Shown here piece after piece: positions 10,301-23,060 of a stretch of DNA of 64,000 bases. The notes under the pieces are model-generated. The model ran no database searches. It saw only the letters and a list, made by a program, of their open reading frames with translations, and had not been told where the DNA came from. This DNA is from Symsagittifera roscoffensis. Its lineage: Eukaryota; Xenacoelomorpha; Acoela; Convolutidae. Position 1 is the first letter of the stretch. The number at the start of each line of letters is the position of its first letter. The stretch covers positions 40,563,330 to 40,627,329 of the forward strand of contig NC_087062.1 of the NCBI RefSeq assembly GCF_963678635.1, written 5' to 3'. The translations under genes and the position numbers were made by a program.

Positions 10301-13300
10301 GTATGTATGTATGTATGTATGTATGTATGTATGTATGTATGTATGTATGTATGTATGTATGTATGTATGTATGTATGTATGTATGTATGTATGTATGTAT
10401 GTATGTATGTATGTATGTATGTATGTATGTATGTATGTATGTATGTATGTATGTATGTATGTATGTATGTATGTATGTATNNNNNNNNNNNNNNNNNNNN
10501 NNNNNNNNNNNNNNNNNNNNNNNNNNNNNNNNNNNNNNNNNNNNNNNNNNNNNNNNNNNNNNNNNNNNNNNNNNNNNNNNNNNNNNNNNNNNNNNNNNNN
10601 NNNNNNNNNNNNNNNNNNNNNNNNNNNNNNNNNNNNNNNNNNNNNNNNNNNNNNNNNNNNNNNNNNNNNNNNNNNNNNNNATGTATGTATGTATGTATGT
10701 ATGTATGTATGTATGTATGTATGTATGTATGTATGTATGTATGTATGTATGTATGTATGTATGTATGTATGTATGTATGTATGTATGTATGTATGTATGT
10801 ATGTATGTATGTATGTATGTATGTATGTATGTATGTATGTATGTATGTATGTATGTATGTATGTATGTATGTATGTATGTATGTATGTATGTATGTATGT
10901 ATGTATGTATGTATGTATGTATGTATGTATGTATGTATGTATGTATGTATGTATGTATGTATGTATGTATGTATGTATGTATGTATGTATGTATGTATGT
11001 ATGTATGTATGTATGTATGTATGTATGTATGTATGTATGTATGTATGTATGTATGTATGTATGTATGTATCTATGTATGTATGTATGTATGTATGTATGT
11101 ATGTATGTATGTATGTATGTATGTATGTATGTATGTATGTATGTATGTATGTATGTATGTATGTATGTATGTATGTATGTATGTATGTATGTATGTATGT
11201 ATGTATGTATGTATGTATGTATGTATGTATGTATGTATGTATGTATGTATGTATGTATGTATGTATGTATGTATGTATGTATGTATGTATGTATGTATGT
11301 ATGTATGTATGTATGTATGTATGTATGTATGTATGTATGTATGTATGTATGTATGTATGTATGTATGTATGTATGTATGTATGTATGTATGTATGTATGT
11401 ATGTATGTATGTATGTATGTATGTATGTATGTATGTATGTATGTATGTATGTATGTATGTATGTATGTATGTATGTATGTATGTATGTATGTATGTATGT
11501 ATGTATGTATGTATGTATGTATGTATGTATGTATGTATGTATGTATGTATGTATGTATGTATGTATGTATGTATGTATGTATGTATGTATGTATGTATGT
11601 ATGTATGTATGTATGTATGTATGTATGTATGTATGTATGTATGTATGTATGTATGTATGTATGTATGTATGTATGTATGTATGTATGTATGTATGTATGT
11701 ATGTATGTATGTATGTATGTATGTATGTATGTATGTATGTATGTATGTATGTATGTATGTATGTATGTATGTATGTATGTATGTATGTATGTATGTATGT
11801 ATGTATGTATGTATGTATGTATGTATGTATGTATGTATGTATGTATGTATGTATGTATGTATGTATGTATGTATGTATGTATGTATGTATGTATGTATGT
11901 ATGTATGTATGTATGTATGTATGTATGTATGTATGTATGTATGTATGTATGTATGTATGTATGTATGTATGTATGTATGTATGTATGTATGTATGTATGT
12001 ATGTATGTATGTATGTATGTATGTATGTATGTATGTATGTATGTATGTATGTATGTATGTATGTATGTATGTATGTATGTATGTATGTATGTATGTATGT
12101 ATGTATGTATGTATGTATGTATGTATGTATGTATGTATGTATGTATGTATGTATGTATGTATGTATGTATGTATGTATGTATGTATGTATGTATGTATGT
12201 ATGTATGTATGTATGTATGTATGTATGTATGTATGTATGTATGTATGTATGTATGTATGTATGTATGTATGTATGTATGTATGTATGTATGTATGTATGT
12301 ATGTATGTATGTATGTATGTATGTATGTATGTATGTATGTATGTATGTATGTATGTATGTATGTATGTATGTATGTATGTATGTATGTATGTATGTATGT
12401 ATGTATGTATGTATGTATGTATGTATGTATGTATGTATGTATGTATGTATGTATGTATGTATGTATGTATGTATGTATGTATGTATGTATGTATGTATGT
12501 ATGTATGTATGTATGTATGTATGTATGTATGTATGTATGTATGTATGTATGTATGTATGTATGTATGTATGTATGTATGTATGTATGTATGTATGTATGT
12601 ATGTATGTATGTATGTATGTATGTATGTATGTATGTATGTATGTATGTATGTATGTATGTATGTATGTATGTATGTATGTATGTATGTATGTATGTATGT
12701 ATGTATGTATGTATGTATGTATGTATGTATGTATGTATGTATGTATGTATGTATGTATGTATGTATGTATGTATGTATGTATGTATGTATGTATGTATGT
12801 ATGTATGTATGTATGTATGTATGTATGTATGTATGTATGTATGTATGTATGTATGTATGTATGTATGTATGTATGTATGTATGTATGTATGTATGTATGT
12901 ATGTATGTATGTATGTATGTATGTATGTATGTATGTATGTATGTATGTATGTATGTATGTATGTATGTATGTATGTATGTATGTATGTATGTATGTATGT
13001 ATGTATGTATGTATGTATGTATGTATGTATGTATGTATGTATGTATGTATGTATGTATGTATGTATGTATGTATGTATGTATGTATGTATGTATGTATGT
13101 ATGTATGTATGTATGTATGTATGTATGTATGTATGTATGTATGTATGTATGTATGTATGTATGTATGTATGTATGTATGTATGTATGTATGTATGTATGT
13201 ATGTATGTATGTATGTATGTATGTATGTATGTATGTATGTATGTATGTATGTATGTATGTATGTATGTATGTATGTATGTATGTATGTATGTATGTATGT

Positions 13301-14743
13301 ATGTATGTATGTATGTATGTATGTATGTATGTATGTATGTATGTATGTATGTATGTATGTATGTATGTATGTATGTATGTATGTATGTATGTATGTATGT
13401 ATGTATGTATGTATGTATGTATGTATGTATGTATGTATGTATGTATGTATGTATGTATGTATGTATGTATGTATGTATGTATGTATGTATGTATGTATGT
13501 ATGTATGTATGTATGTATGTATGTATGTATGTATGTATGTATGTATGTATGTATGTATGTATGTATGTATGTATGTATGTATGTATGTATGTATGTATGT
13601 ATGTATGTATGTATGTATGTATGTATGTATGTATGTATGTATGTATGTATGTATGTATGTATGTATGTATGTATGTATGTATGTATGTATGTATGTATGT
13701 ATGTATGTATGTATGTATGTATGTATGTATGTATGTATGTATGTATGTATGTATGTATGTATGTATGTATGTATGTATGTATGTATGTATGTATGTATGT
13801 ATGTATGTATGTATGTATGTATGTATGTATGTATGTATGTATGTATGTATGTATGTATGTATGTATGTATGTATGTATGTATGTATGTATGTATGTATGT
13901 ATGTATGTATGTATGTATGTATGTATGTATGTATGTATGTATGTATGTATGTATGTATGTATGTATGTATGTATGTATGTATGTATGTATGTATGTATGT
14001 ATGTATGTATGTATGTATGTATGTATGTATGTATGTATGTATGTATGTATGTATGTATGTATGTATGTATGTATGTATGTATGTATGTATGTATGTATGT
14101 ATGTATGTATGTATGTATGTATGTATGTATGTATGTATGTATGTATGTATGTATGTATGTATGTATGTATGTATGTATGTATGTATGTATGTATGTATGT
14201 ATGTATGTATGTATGTATGTATGTATGTATGTATGTATGTATGTATGTATGTATGTATGTATGTATGTATGTATGTATGTATGTATGTATGTATGTATGT
14301 ATGTATGTATGTATGTATGTATGTATGTATGTATGTATGTATGTATGTATGTATGTATGTATGTATGTATGTATGTATGTATGTATGTATGTATGTATGT
14401 ATGTATGTATGTATGTATGTATGTATGTATGTATGTATGTATGTATGTATGTATGTATGTATGTATGTATGTATGTATGTATGTATGTATGTATGTATGT
14501 ATGTATGTATGTATGTATGTATGTATGTATGTATGTATGTATGTATGTATGTATGTATGTATGTATGTATGTATGTATGTATGTATGTATGTATGTATGT
14601 ATGTATGTATGTATGTATGTATGTATGTATGTATGTATGTATGTATGTATGTATGTATGTATGTATGTATGTATGTATGTATGTATGTATGTATGTATGT
14701 ATGTATGTATGTATGTATGTATGTATGTATGTATGTATGTATG

Positions 14744-14774
<31 letters not shown>

Positions 14775-15216
14775 GTATGTATGTATGTATGAATGTATGT
14801 ATGTATGTATGTATGTATGTATGTATGTATGTATGTATGTATGTATGTATGTATGTATGTATGTATGTATGTATGTATGTATGTATGTATGTATGTATGT
14901 ATGTATGTATGTATGTATGTATGTATGTATGTATGTATGTATGTATGTATGTATGTATGTATGTATGTATGTATGTATGTATGTATGTATGTATGTATGT
15001 ATGTATGTATGTATGTATGTATGTATGTATGTATGTATGTATGTATGTATGTATGTATGTATGTATGTATGTATGTATGTATGTATGTATGTATGTATGT
15101 ATGTATGTATGTATGTATGTATGTATGTATGTATGTATGTATGTATGTATGTATGTATGTATGTATGTATGTATGTATGTATGTATGTATGTATGTATGT
15201 ATGTATGTATGTATGT
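7383..15216. repeat. (ATGT)n / (ACAT)n tetranucleotide satellite, ~7.8 kb as assembled
   Basis: The array is almost perfectly homogeneous. Visible interruptions are a phase-breaking indel cluster at about 7674-7682, a single-base phase shift at 9240, and substitutions at 11071 (G to C), 14774 (T to A) and 14792 (T to A). The four-base unit contains no stop codon in any frame on either strand (C-M-Y-V on +, Y-I-H-T on -), so open frames up to 2748 codons are produced without coding meaning. It abuts the gag relic on the left. A 200-base N run interrupts it, so its true length is unknown and probably larger. Confidence 0.97.
10481..10680. other. Assembly gap of 200 N inside the satellite
   Basis: Exactly 200 undetermined bases, with ATGT repeat on both sides. 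A round number suggests a nominal gap of unknown size. Confidence 0.95.
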
Positions 15217-15405
15217 TTGAATGTATGCATGTATGAATGGATGTATGTATGAATGTATGTATGAATTTCTGTATGTGTGTATGTATGTATGTATGTATGT
15301 ATGTATGTATGTATGTATGTATGTATGTATGTATGTATGTATGTATGTATATATGTATCTATGTATTTATGTATGTTTGTGTGTATGTATGTATAAATGT
15401 ATACA
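15217..15405. repeat. Degenerate right edge of the ATGT satellite
   Basis: Units diverge here (ATGA, ATGC, TTTG, TCTG, ATAT, TTTA variants mixed with intact ATGT), in contrast to the abrupt left boundary. Such one-sided decay is what an array expanding from the other side would leave. Confidence 0.85.
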
Positions 15406-16869
15406 CTGTATCTTTGTATGCTCACTCTCTTCAACCAATTTTTTTCCTTTCCGATTGAATAAATCAATCAATCAAGATCTAAAGATTAGTTCAAAGCTTT
15501 GAAACTCTTGAAAAAGCCGCAAGATGTTTATTGAATGAGCTTCGAAACATTTAAAACAACTAAAAACGCATCATCAAAAGTTTTTTTCCTTCGTTTGCTT
15601 TAAAACCTGAACAGATTTTACAAAATTGAAAAACGTCGTGTTTTAATTGACGCTCATTTTGTTAGAATTTAGTCATTCGAAACAAATCAAAATTTTTTAA
15701 AAACTGTATTAAATTGCATGATAGTTGAAAAACATCAACGTATATTTTTCAGGGGTTTATAGTTCAGATTACACAATTGTTTTGTTTAAAAATGTGTGTT
15801 AAATCATGAGAAAAACCTGCTCCTTTATCAGAACGTTTTCCCTGGAATTTTTACACAAAGTGATTCGGCTATACACCTGCTTTACAACCAAAAACTCACA
15901 AAAAAATCCAATAATTTACTTTTTTTTGTAAACTTTGAAAACATCAATTTTTGGAATAGGTTCTTTTTCAAAGTCAAATCATTAGGAGTATAAGTTTATC
16001 TGATAGAATTTTCTGCAAATTTATGCAGATTATTTGCTGAAATAAGTATTTTACCACTCCGACCCATTATTTACGAAGAATTATCAAAAGCAAACTTCTT
16101 GCCACTCAAGAAAAAGTGTTTCGCCCAATTTTTCATATCAGTTTTCTTCGACTATTTTAATCTGTGTTTTTTTTTAGATTTTACACAGTTATCATTTTAG
16201 TGTTAGAAATATTAATAATAATAAATTGTTTTCCAGTGAAGCCAGTACACTTGGAGATTTTCGAATGAATAAATTTTTTACAAAACCATTGACATGAGAG
16301 AGCGCCATAAGACTAAATTAAGCCTGTTTTTAGGCCTCTCAGAGCGAAATTCAAAAGTTGTTTTTTGAATACCCCTGAAGTCACGTGAAAAACCCCTAGG
16401 ATTAGAGCAGAACTTTCTCACAGAAGATACAAGGGTAAAAACTATGCCGTTCGATAGAATCGAAAATATCAGGTTTACCGGAATGATAAAAAAAAAGATT
16501 CTGGACAAAAAGAAGGAAGCAAATTCAGATTTTTATAGTTTAACTACAACATTTCTTCTGTATCGGATCACTAATTAATCACTAGTTTGAAAATAGTTGT
16601 CTAAGAATTGATGGTTGAAATTGTTTATTTCCTGGTTTCTAAAACTTTTCATCATTTCTGTAAAATTGGGAAAAAAAGCAAATGGATGAAGGAGACGCGC
16701 GTTCTGGCAGCAATCGAATGCTTTGTGGCAAATTTTGTGTGGATTGCGACAGCGCATTTTTCACTCCGTATTACTTTGCAAAAAAACTTTTAGCAGGTAT
16801 ATAATTTTTTTAAAAAAATTTTGTGAAACTGTTTTGCTAGGTATTTGATTAATTCGTTTTTTTTTGTAA
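15406..16869. other. AT-rich stretch, no gene seen
   Basis: Poly-T and poly-A rich sequence. The open frames at 15796-15993, 16278-16508 (-) and 16575-16793 are short, overlap on both strands and show no domain or splice context. Nothing supportable. Confidence 0.5.
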
Positions 16870-18060
16870 TACATGGTTTTTATATTGATGTTTCCTGAAC
16901 GCTTCTAGGTGTTTTAAGTTTGTTCTATCAATTGATGCGTAAAAGAGGACTGCAATTTGGAAAATTAGCTGAACAAAACTTTTATAGGCCAAAAGGAGCT
17001 GCTTTTTGATCAAAATTTTGCTCAGTCTTCAAAAAGGCCGCAGTACTGGCTTTATTTTTCTAAAAAAAATTTATGTGGGTGTCTAACTTTAATTTTTGAT
17101 CAAAAAATTACAAGATACTTGCAACTTGAGTTTTTGTATCTGTAAATTGTTGTATCTGTAAATTTTTTTTTGAGCTGATTATTTACCAAAAACAAATAGA
17201 CATTAGTTCTACTTAAAGCTTATTAGTAATCTGCTCTTAGACTATTTAACGAAGGAGCTTTTTATGACTGTATCATCCGCTTAGAGATACATGTTAGTAG
17301 TTTGTTGAGGACTGTTGCTTTTTTCTATGTCACTTATATATAAAATGAATAGAAAAGGGCCCAATAATGATCCCTGTGGGACCCCAAATTTATTCCTTTA
17401 ATTTGTGATTTATTAAAGAACCCATTGAAATTGGACCTCTCAAAAAACTTGCCTAAAACAGGTACTAAGAAAATTGGTCTAAAATTGACAGATTTTTTTG
17501 TTATCGTCTTTGTGTATAGAAATTACTGAAGCAATTTTTAAGATTTCTAAAAAAAATCTGGCAAAAGAAGAATTCTTGAAAAAACTCTGTCAACAGTTCC
17601 CAAAATACAGACTAAAACTTTTTTAAAAATAAAAAAAATAAATTTCGTATGGGTCAAGAGTGCATTTCACTTTCAAGTTTTCAAATGATTTTCTGTTTGT
17701 TTGTGATATCGCTTCTACATTAAAAGAATTGATTGAGATTTAATGAGAGCAAAACATTCAATCGCTTCGCCGGAAAGTTTTTTGCAACGAGGTTTTTTCC
17801 CAATTTTCAATATTTCTTGATAGAACGCTTTCTTTTTTTAAGCTATGTATTTTTTAACAAAAACTGATTGCTTTTGTTATTCTTCGCTTGATTTTGATGA
17901 ACCGAGCCTTTTAAAATGGTTTGGTAATTGATGTTTTGTGGGTGCGTTTTTTGTTTCATTATCAAATCAAACTTTTTTGCCGCTACTTGAAGATATGTTT
18001 TTTCTTGAAAAGTTAAATCAAGGTTTGTTATCAAAATCTCAGATCTTGCAGCCTTGAAAA
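16870..18060 (-). mobile_element. CR1/Jockey-type LINE fragment (reverse transcriptase)
   Basis: The - strand carries two hallmark RT blocks: SVNFRPIFLVPVLGKFFER (about 17503-17447), the counterpart of the Y-R-P-I-S-L-L-P-V-L-S-K-I-F-E motif, and FGVPQGSLLGPFLFILYI (about 17394-17341), followed in frame by a stop and ADDTVI (about 17281-17264), the catalytic A-D-D box. Only about 20 codons separate the first two blocks where an intact LINE has over 100, so an internal deletion has occurred. Sequence to the left (to about 16870) resembles the region after the palm, and a Lys-rich stretch to the right (to about 18060) resembles the endonuclease-RT linker; both outer limits are tentative. Stops and frameshifts make it a pseudogene. 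Confidence 0.75.
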
Positions 18061-19430
18061 AGCTTGGTTATAGTGTAATGGTCTTTAACAGATGTTTAAC
18101 AGGATCCACGATTTGTTTTTGCTACTTTTTCTGGTCGCTTGCTTGTCGACATGACTTCATTCAAAATTTTCTAGTACTCCTATGAAATCATTTTCTTGTT
18201 TTCGTTCAAGGTATTACATTTGAAATTAGCATATACAACGTGGTTTGCTTGGGGTTCAATCATCTGTTCTGTCAAATATTTATGAAGCTAGTCTAATTTT
18301 TGCGAGTTAACTGTACCGGATGGTTTAAAGCAATCAAAAATATGATCCTAATACAATAAATTGGCACAATTCGATTGTTCAGAGTCTGAATAGTTTTATC
18401 ATTTGCTTTTTAGTACCTAAAAAGCGATACTTTCTGTGACAGATAAATCTACTCCACTACCTCTTTTTTAACAGTCAATTAAAGGTTCATACACTTGTAA
18501 TCGAAATAGGCTAGTTAATTTATTTTCTTTCAACCGTGTTTGTGTTATACATATCGTTATTGGCTTGGGATTTACTTAAGCAACCAAAACTTCAAATTCT
18601 TGAAAACTTTTTGGAAGCAATTTTATCTTCTGTAGTGCAAATTGGTTGCTTGAAAACATACTTTAATGCTCCTTATGAAATATGAGCCTTTGTTTATCCT
18701 TTCTAATAAATAACTTCGAGCAACGGCCTGCAATTTTTCCTGCTTCTGCTTGAGCAGTTTTGAACTACAAACTAAAACAAAGTTTCATTTTACGCTCTCT
18801 GTGATTTTTGATTTTTTCGTTTTGTACGTTTTTTTTGCATTTAAAGACGAAAAAAATTGGTTTGAAACAATTACTTTTACTTTTTCTCCATCGATTTACA
18901 GAAAAAATTTTTGAGTAATTTTAAATAATTAGAAAAAAATGACAGGGTTTGATCAAAATGTATTTCGCGTAACCACAGAGCTATTAAAAATTTTTATATA
19001 AAAGATATTTCATCAGAATGTCGTCAGTACTATTGATTTGCTTTTTGAGATGAAACAAAAAAGCGGCGTATTTTTCTTCGTCCTCAAAAAAAATATTTTT
19101 TCCGCTTTTTTTGCAAAATTAAAAGCTTATGGCGTTTTAAAAATTTAATTTGTTTCGGTTTGAAATCGGAGCAAACGGAGAATAGGTTGTTAATGTTTAA
19201 TCGTCTGATACTTTCATCAGATTCTTTGCCCTCCAGCTTCTTTGCTCTCATGTTCCTTCGGCATGGGAGAAACTAGCTGCTCTGGGTTTTGAGCTTGGAT
19301 TTTAGCTCTGGGTTTTGAATCCTTTTCTTGATAGGATCTCATGCTCATTTTGAAGTTCATCTTCCATTAGTCTAAGATTCTTTTTCGTCGCAAACAATTG
19401 TCTTAAGAAGTCGTTTTTAAGTTTAGTAGA
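18061..19430. other. AT-rich stretch, no gene seen
   Basis: No open frame above chance and no repeat structure that I can define. Possibly further decayed LINE sequence. Confidence 0.4.
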
Positions 19431-19491
19431 CCCATGTCCAGACTTTCGCGACCAAATTTTGGTATGTCGAGACTTTTGCGGCCCACGGCGC

Positions 19492-19591
19492 GACTCATGT
19501 CCAGACTTTCCAGACCCAAACTCTCGGCGCGACTATGCAATTTGGGTCTAAATCCGGATGTGGCGAGACCCTTAAAGTCTGGACATGAGTC
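19492..19591. repeat. 18-bp perfect inverted repeat in a GC-richer island
   Basis: GACTCATGTCCAGACTTT at 19492-19509 is exactly complementary to 19574-19591, with a 64-base spacer. The surrounding 19430-19620 repeats variants of GTCCAGACTTT and GGCGCGACT and is much GC-richer than its neighbours. It could form a stem in RNA or be the remains of an inverted-repeat element. Confidence 0.75.
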
Positions 19592-20159
19592 TGGGACCTC
19601 GATCCGGGTGGCATCTCCTTTTCTTTGATTTTTCTGTTGTCATTGTTTTCTAACGGCTGGGTTTGCTTTCGATCCTGTATGTATCTCCTTGGCGTCAGTA
19701 TGATCCAGTTGTTCTGTCACGATATCAAATTGGGGCCAGAAATAGTTAATTTTTTCTTTCGAAAAATTTTATTGGCGCATTTCCTGAGCTTTTAGAAATG
19801 AAATCTCTGATAGTGGTTATTTCTTGACAATGAAGGAATCCACAATAATTTTGCATGTAGCAAATCTTAAAGCATGAAAGCACATTATGATTGAATTATG
19901 CAATTCAAAAAATTCTGAGATATATTGAGTTAGAAGACTTCTGCAATCGAGTTTTATCTCTATCTTTGTGTCGAGTGAAACAAATCACTTTTTTTGGTTC
20001 ATTTGATGAATAAAAAAGGCATCAACTGCGTTAACTTATTACTATTTAAATTTCATAGCACATCCTATCAAAAAGATGTTAATTGGCTTTTGTTTTTCAT
20101 TTTACTCCTCAATCATTTCAAATGTATTAATTAAATTCTGTTTTTTCGACCGGTTACGT

Positions 20160-20370
20160 AGCAGTATTTAGACAACCGCGTATTCAGACACGTCAGTGTT
20201 TAGACAAATACTGTTTTAACCAATCAAAATCGAGACAAGGAAGAAATTAATAAATAATAATTATTTATTTTGGAGTATTTATGTCTTATCTCGATTCTGA
20301 TTGGTTCATACAGTATTTGTCTTAATACTGACGAGTATGAATACGCCGTTGTCTAAATACACAGACCGCA
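20160..20370. mobile_element. MITE-like element with ~90-bp imperfect terminal inverted repeats
   Basis: The left arm (TATTTAGACAAC..GCGTATTCA, then CGTCAGT, TTAGACAAATACTG and ACCAATCA) is matched in reverse complement by the right arm, with a short AT-rich centre of TAATAAATAATAA type. The arms cover nearly the whole element and agree at most positions. There is no coding capacity. The architecture is that of a non-autonomous DNA transposon. I could not identify an unambiguous target duplication. Confidence 0.75.
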
Positions 20371-20996
20371 CTCCTTTCGACCAGTCCATTGCCATTTTTC
20401 CTGAGGGCATGCTATCAATATTTGCGAATCAGGCTGGGAAAAAAGGTTCATACTAGTACAATAGATTCGCAAGTGTAATAAAGGAAGGAACTTTCATGGA
20501 ACGTGTTAATTTAACTTTTTTTCTTAGGTGTTTTTGTGAGGCTTATTTCGTTTTTTAATCCTTTCAGGGTCAAGGCCAAAAACACTTCACAAACTGGCTG
20601 TTTTAATTCTCAACACGAGTCACATTTTAACTCTCAAGTATTTTGTATATGCTGAAGAAGGCTGAAAACAAACACTTCAAAAATTATAGTCCTTCAAGTT
20701 TTGTTTATAAAAACTATTGGAGACCAATTACACGGCAACAGGAAAAAACGGGGCTTAGCTTTGAAATTCGAGCAGTCTTTTTATTCCGATTTTTGAAAAA
20801 AGTAAGCTATATAGATATGCTCGGGGTGCTTTTTCATTAAGACCAATTCTCAAAAATATTTCTCTCGGGGATCAATCGACGGTTTTCCGCGGTCCTGCAT
20901 AGAAAGATTACTGTGAAACGCTCTTTAATAGACTAATGTGACTAAAACAGCCCGCATTGGAGTTCCATGAACAAAAATCTGTTAAAATTGAGTTTT

Positions 20997-21142
20997 CTTG
21001 TCAGTGTCCACAAAAGTGAAAACAAATCGATTATAATCAATTAAAAATGGATTATAATGTTACTATTTTTTGAGGCAAACAAAATCCTTTTTGCATCCAT
21101 TATAATCCATTTTTTTCACTTTTGCGGACACTGACAATGAAA
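20997..21142. mobile_element. Short inverted-repeat (MITE-like) element
   Basis: TTGTCAGTGTCCACAAAAGT at the left end is matched in reverse complement at the right end (TTGTCAGTGTCCGCAAAAGT), followed inwards by GATTATAATC and GGATTATAATG motifs on both sides. It is about 145 bp and non-coding. Confidence 0.7.
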
Positions 21143-21370
21143 CTAAATTATAATCGATTTTTTTTCACTTTACTGAGATGCGAATTTCAACGCAAATAAA
21201 GTCTTTTCAACATTTTAAACTAAAGTTGGTTACGTTGGTTACTTGCTGTTCAATTTAATTTTTTTTCCACTACCTAACTTTGATATTTTGTTACTTTTTT
21301 TATGTTACTCAACATTACCCCCCCTAGCGTTTGCGCATTTACAACAACCCCTCCCCCAAGGATAACGTTT

Positions 21371-21384
21371 GGGGGGGGGGGGGG
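21371..21384. repeat. Homopolymer G14 tract
   Basis: Fourteen consecutive G on the + strand next to a C-rich patch (CCCCTCCCCC at about 21349-21358); a possible local hairpin or slippage site. Confidence 0.85.
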
Positions 21385-21504
21385 AGCTTAACGGAATCTT
21401 TTGCAATTTGAGTTCAAGTTTTGAAATGGATTAGGCCGCATCACTCATTTGATAACTTGATAAATGTTGAAATTCTTGCAACATTTTGCACAACGCGCGA
21501 AACA

Positions 21505-21740
21505 AAAATAAAGTGGAAAAAAATCCATTTTAATGAGATTTCCTACTTATTATGAAATCCATTGTAATGGATTCGAAAATAATTATAATGCATTTTGTTT
21601 TGGCGAGAAAAAATGGATTTAAATCCATTTTTAGCCCAATGTTGTTGTCTGAACGTAACATGGGAAACGATTATTTTTTACAACAATTTAGACTTACGAA
21701 AATCCATTATAATCTATTTGTTTTCACTTTTCTTACATAA
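21505..21740. repeat. Related inverted-repeat element with AATCCATTATAAT motifs
   Basis: The ends (AAAGTGGAAAAAAATCCATT on the left, AATCCATTATAATC..TGTTTTCACTTTT on the right) resemble the arms of the element at 20997-21142. The interior carries further palindromic ATCCATTGTAATGGAT-like motifs. It is probably a diverged member of the same family. Confidence 0.5.
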
Positions 21741-22138
21741 GGGAGCGGTGTGATATTTTAGGTCTAGGGCAGCAAGCTGACGGAACTTCAAGCCGAAGGG
21801 TTTTCATGCTGAAATTCTAACTTTTCAAGCACCTCAAAACGTAAATTTTTCATCTGGAACAATAACAATTTTGAAAAATTTAGACACGTTATTCATGACA
21901 ATGCTTCTCTTAGAAATGGCATCTATAAGTTAAATCAGTCGGATTTTGATAAGCATAAATTATACGCATGAAAAATTTTCCAACTATGTTTTCATTTTTA
22001 ACATTCCTAAACATAAATTAGATGCTCAAAATTTATGAAAAAGCCAATAACTGGTGAAGAAAGATCATGAAATTTAGAAGTGATTTTAAAAAATCTTAAA
22101 ATTAATCACACTTCATGAACTTTTGAACTAATGTTCGT

Positions 22139-22302
22139 CTTGAAGTTCCTAGTTTTACGATTGGGCTTGAAGTCTCGTGGCCTGATGTATCCCCAGGTCT
22201 AGGAAAACAACCGGAAGGGACTTGATGATTTTTTTGAAAAAGTATTGGGCTTGAAGTCCCTAATTTTACAATTCGGCTTGAAGTCCCGTCGGCCTGATGT
22301 CT
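22139..22302 (+). repeat. Two ~49-bp direct repeats, ~112 bp apart
   Basis: Segments at 22139-22188 and 22252-22302 share the order TTGAAGTCCCTA, TTTTAC, GGCTTGAAGTC and GGCCTGATGT with a few substitutions. No coding function. Confidence 0.7.
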
Positions 22303-22329
22303 GGTACCCGATACTTTGACGCTGAAAGT

Positions 22330-22535
22330 TTAACCCTCATCATTTACGCGTGGCCAATGATCCCGCACCACAAAATGTTCCAAATTCAATTAAGGCAGAC
22401 TGATTGGTCTTAAAAATTCCATACACGACTTTCAATAATCAGCTTAAAATTCAGGGTATGTCAATTTTTCATTAACCAAAAACTATTCGAGAACAGTTTA
22501 TGGACAGCTTTGCCCTGATAAGAGCAGTCTTGTTT
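22330..22535 (+). repeat. Partial copy of dispersed repeat R1
   Basis: Ends in CCTGATAAGAGCAGTCTTGT, a variant of the conserved R1 terminus CTGATACGAGCAGTCTTGTT seen at 27499, 30952 and 33416, preceded by R1-like AACTATTCGA and GGACAG motifs shared with 27036-27499. Confidence 0.55.
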
Positions 22536-22569
22536 GCTTGAATCAGGTTTCTTCCAAATGTTTGAACAT

Positions 22570-22660
22570 ACAGACCAAAAAAGGCGCTTTTAGGCACTTT
22601 TTGGACAGTTTGAACCCCCCGCCCTCTCCCTAAATCCGCTTCTGGTTCTGATCATTCCGG
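22570..22660 (-). repeat. Fragment of the GGGGCGGAT-type repeat family
   Basis: AAAAAAGGCGCTTTTAGGCA followed by a C-rich patch and CTAAATCCGCTTCTGG resembles the reverse complement or internal order of the copies at 24672 and 63634, which share GGCGTTTTTAGGCACTTTTT and a C/G-rich edge. Confidence 0.5.
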
Positions 22661-23046
22661 CCTTTACATGTACAAAAAATTTCAAAATTCACGAACCGGC
22701 AGCAAGAGATCAAAATTGAGAAAAATATAAGACTTCTCAATGTTCACGACAGCAATTATCCTTCTACGCCTAAAACTGGCAAACGCCTACCCAATTTAGA
22801 GCGGCGTCGATAAAAAGCTAAGTAATTAACCCTTTTTCAATTTCAGCTAACTAAACTTAGTGTGTACAATTTTCATAAGGTTCAGTTTATGTTACGATGT
22901 TGATCACATTTGGGTGACTTAACTATGTTTATTCATATGATTTCCTGCTTTGACACATAAATATTCATATAGCTGGTGAGAGTGTGTTTTGTGCTGGCGA
23001 TGTGTTTAAATATTTGGGATTCAAAATTGGTGGTCATATAAATACC

Positions 23047-23060
23047 AGAGAGAGAGAGAG
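23047..23060. repeat. (AG)7 microsatellite
   Basis: Seven perfect AG units; nothing else of note around it. Confidence 0.8.

Noticed and set aside
7181-15502. Open frames of up to 2748 codons made of C-M-Y-V or Y-I-H-T repeats
   Set aside because: The ATGT/ACAT unit contains no stop codon in any frame, so open frames are unavoidable on both strands. There is no non-repeat domain and the frames run through an N gap.
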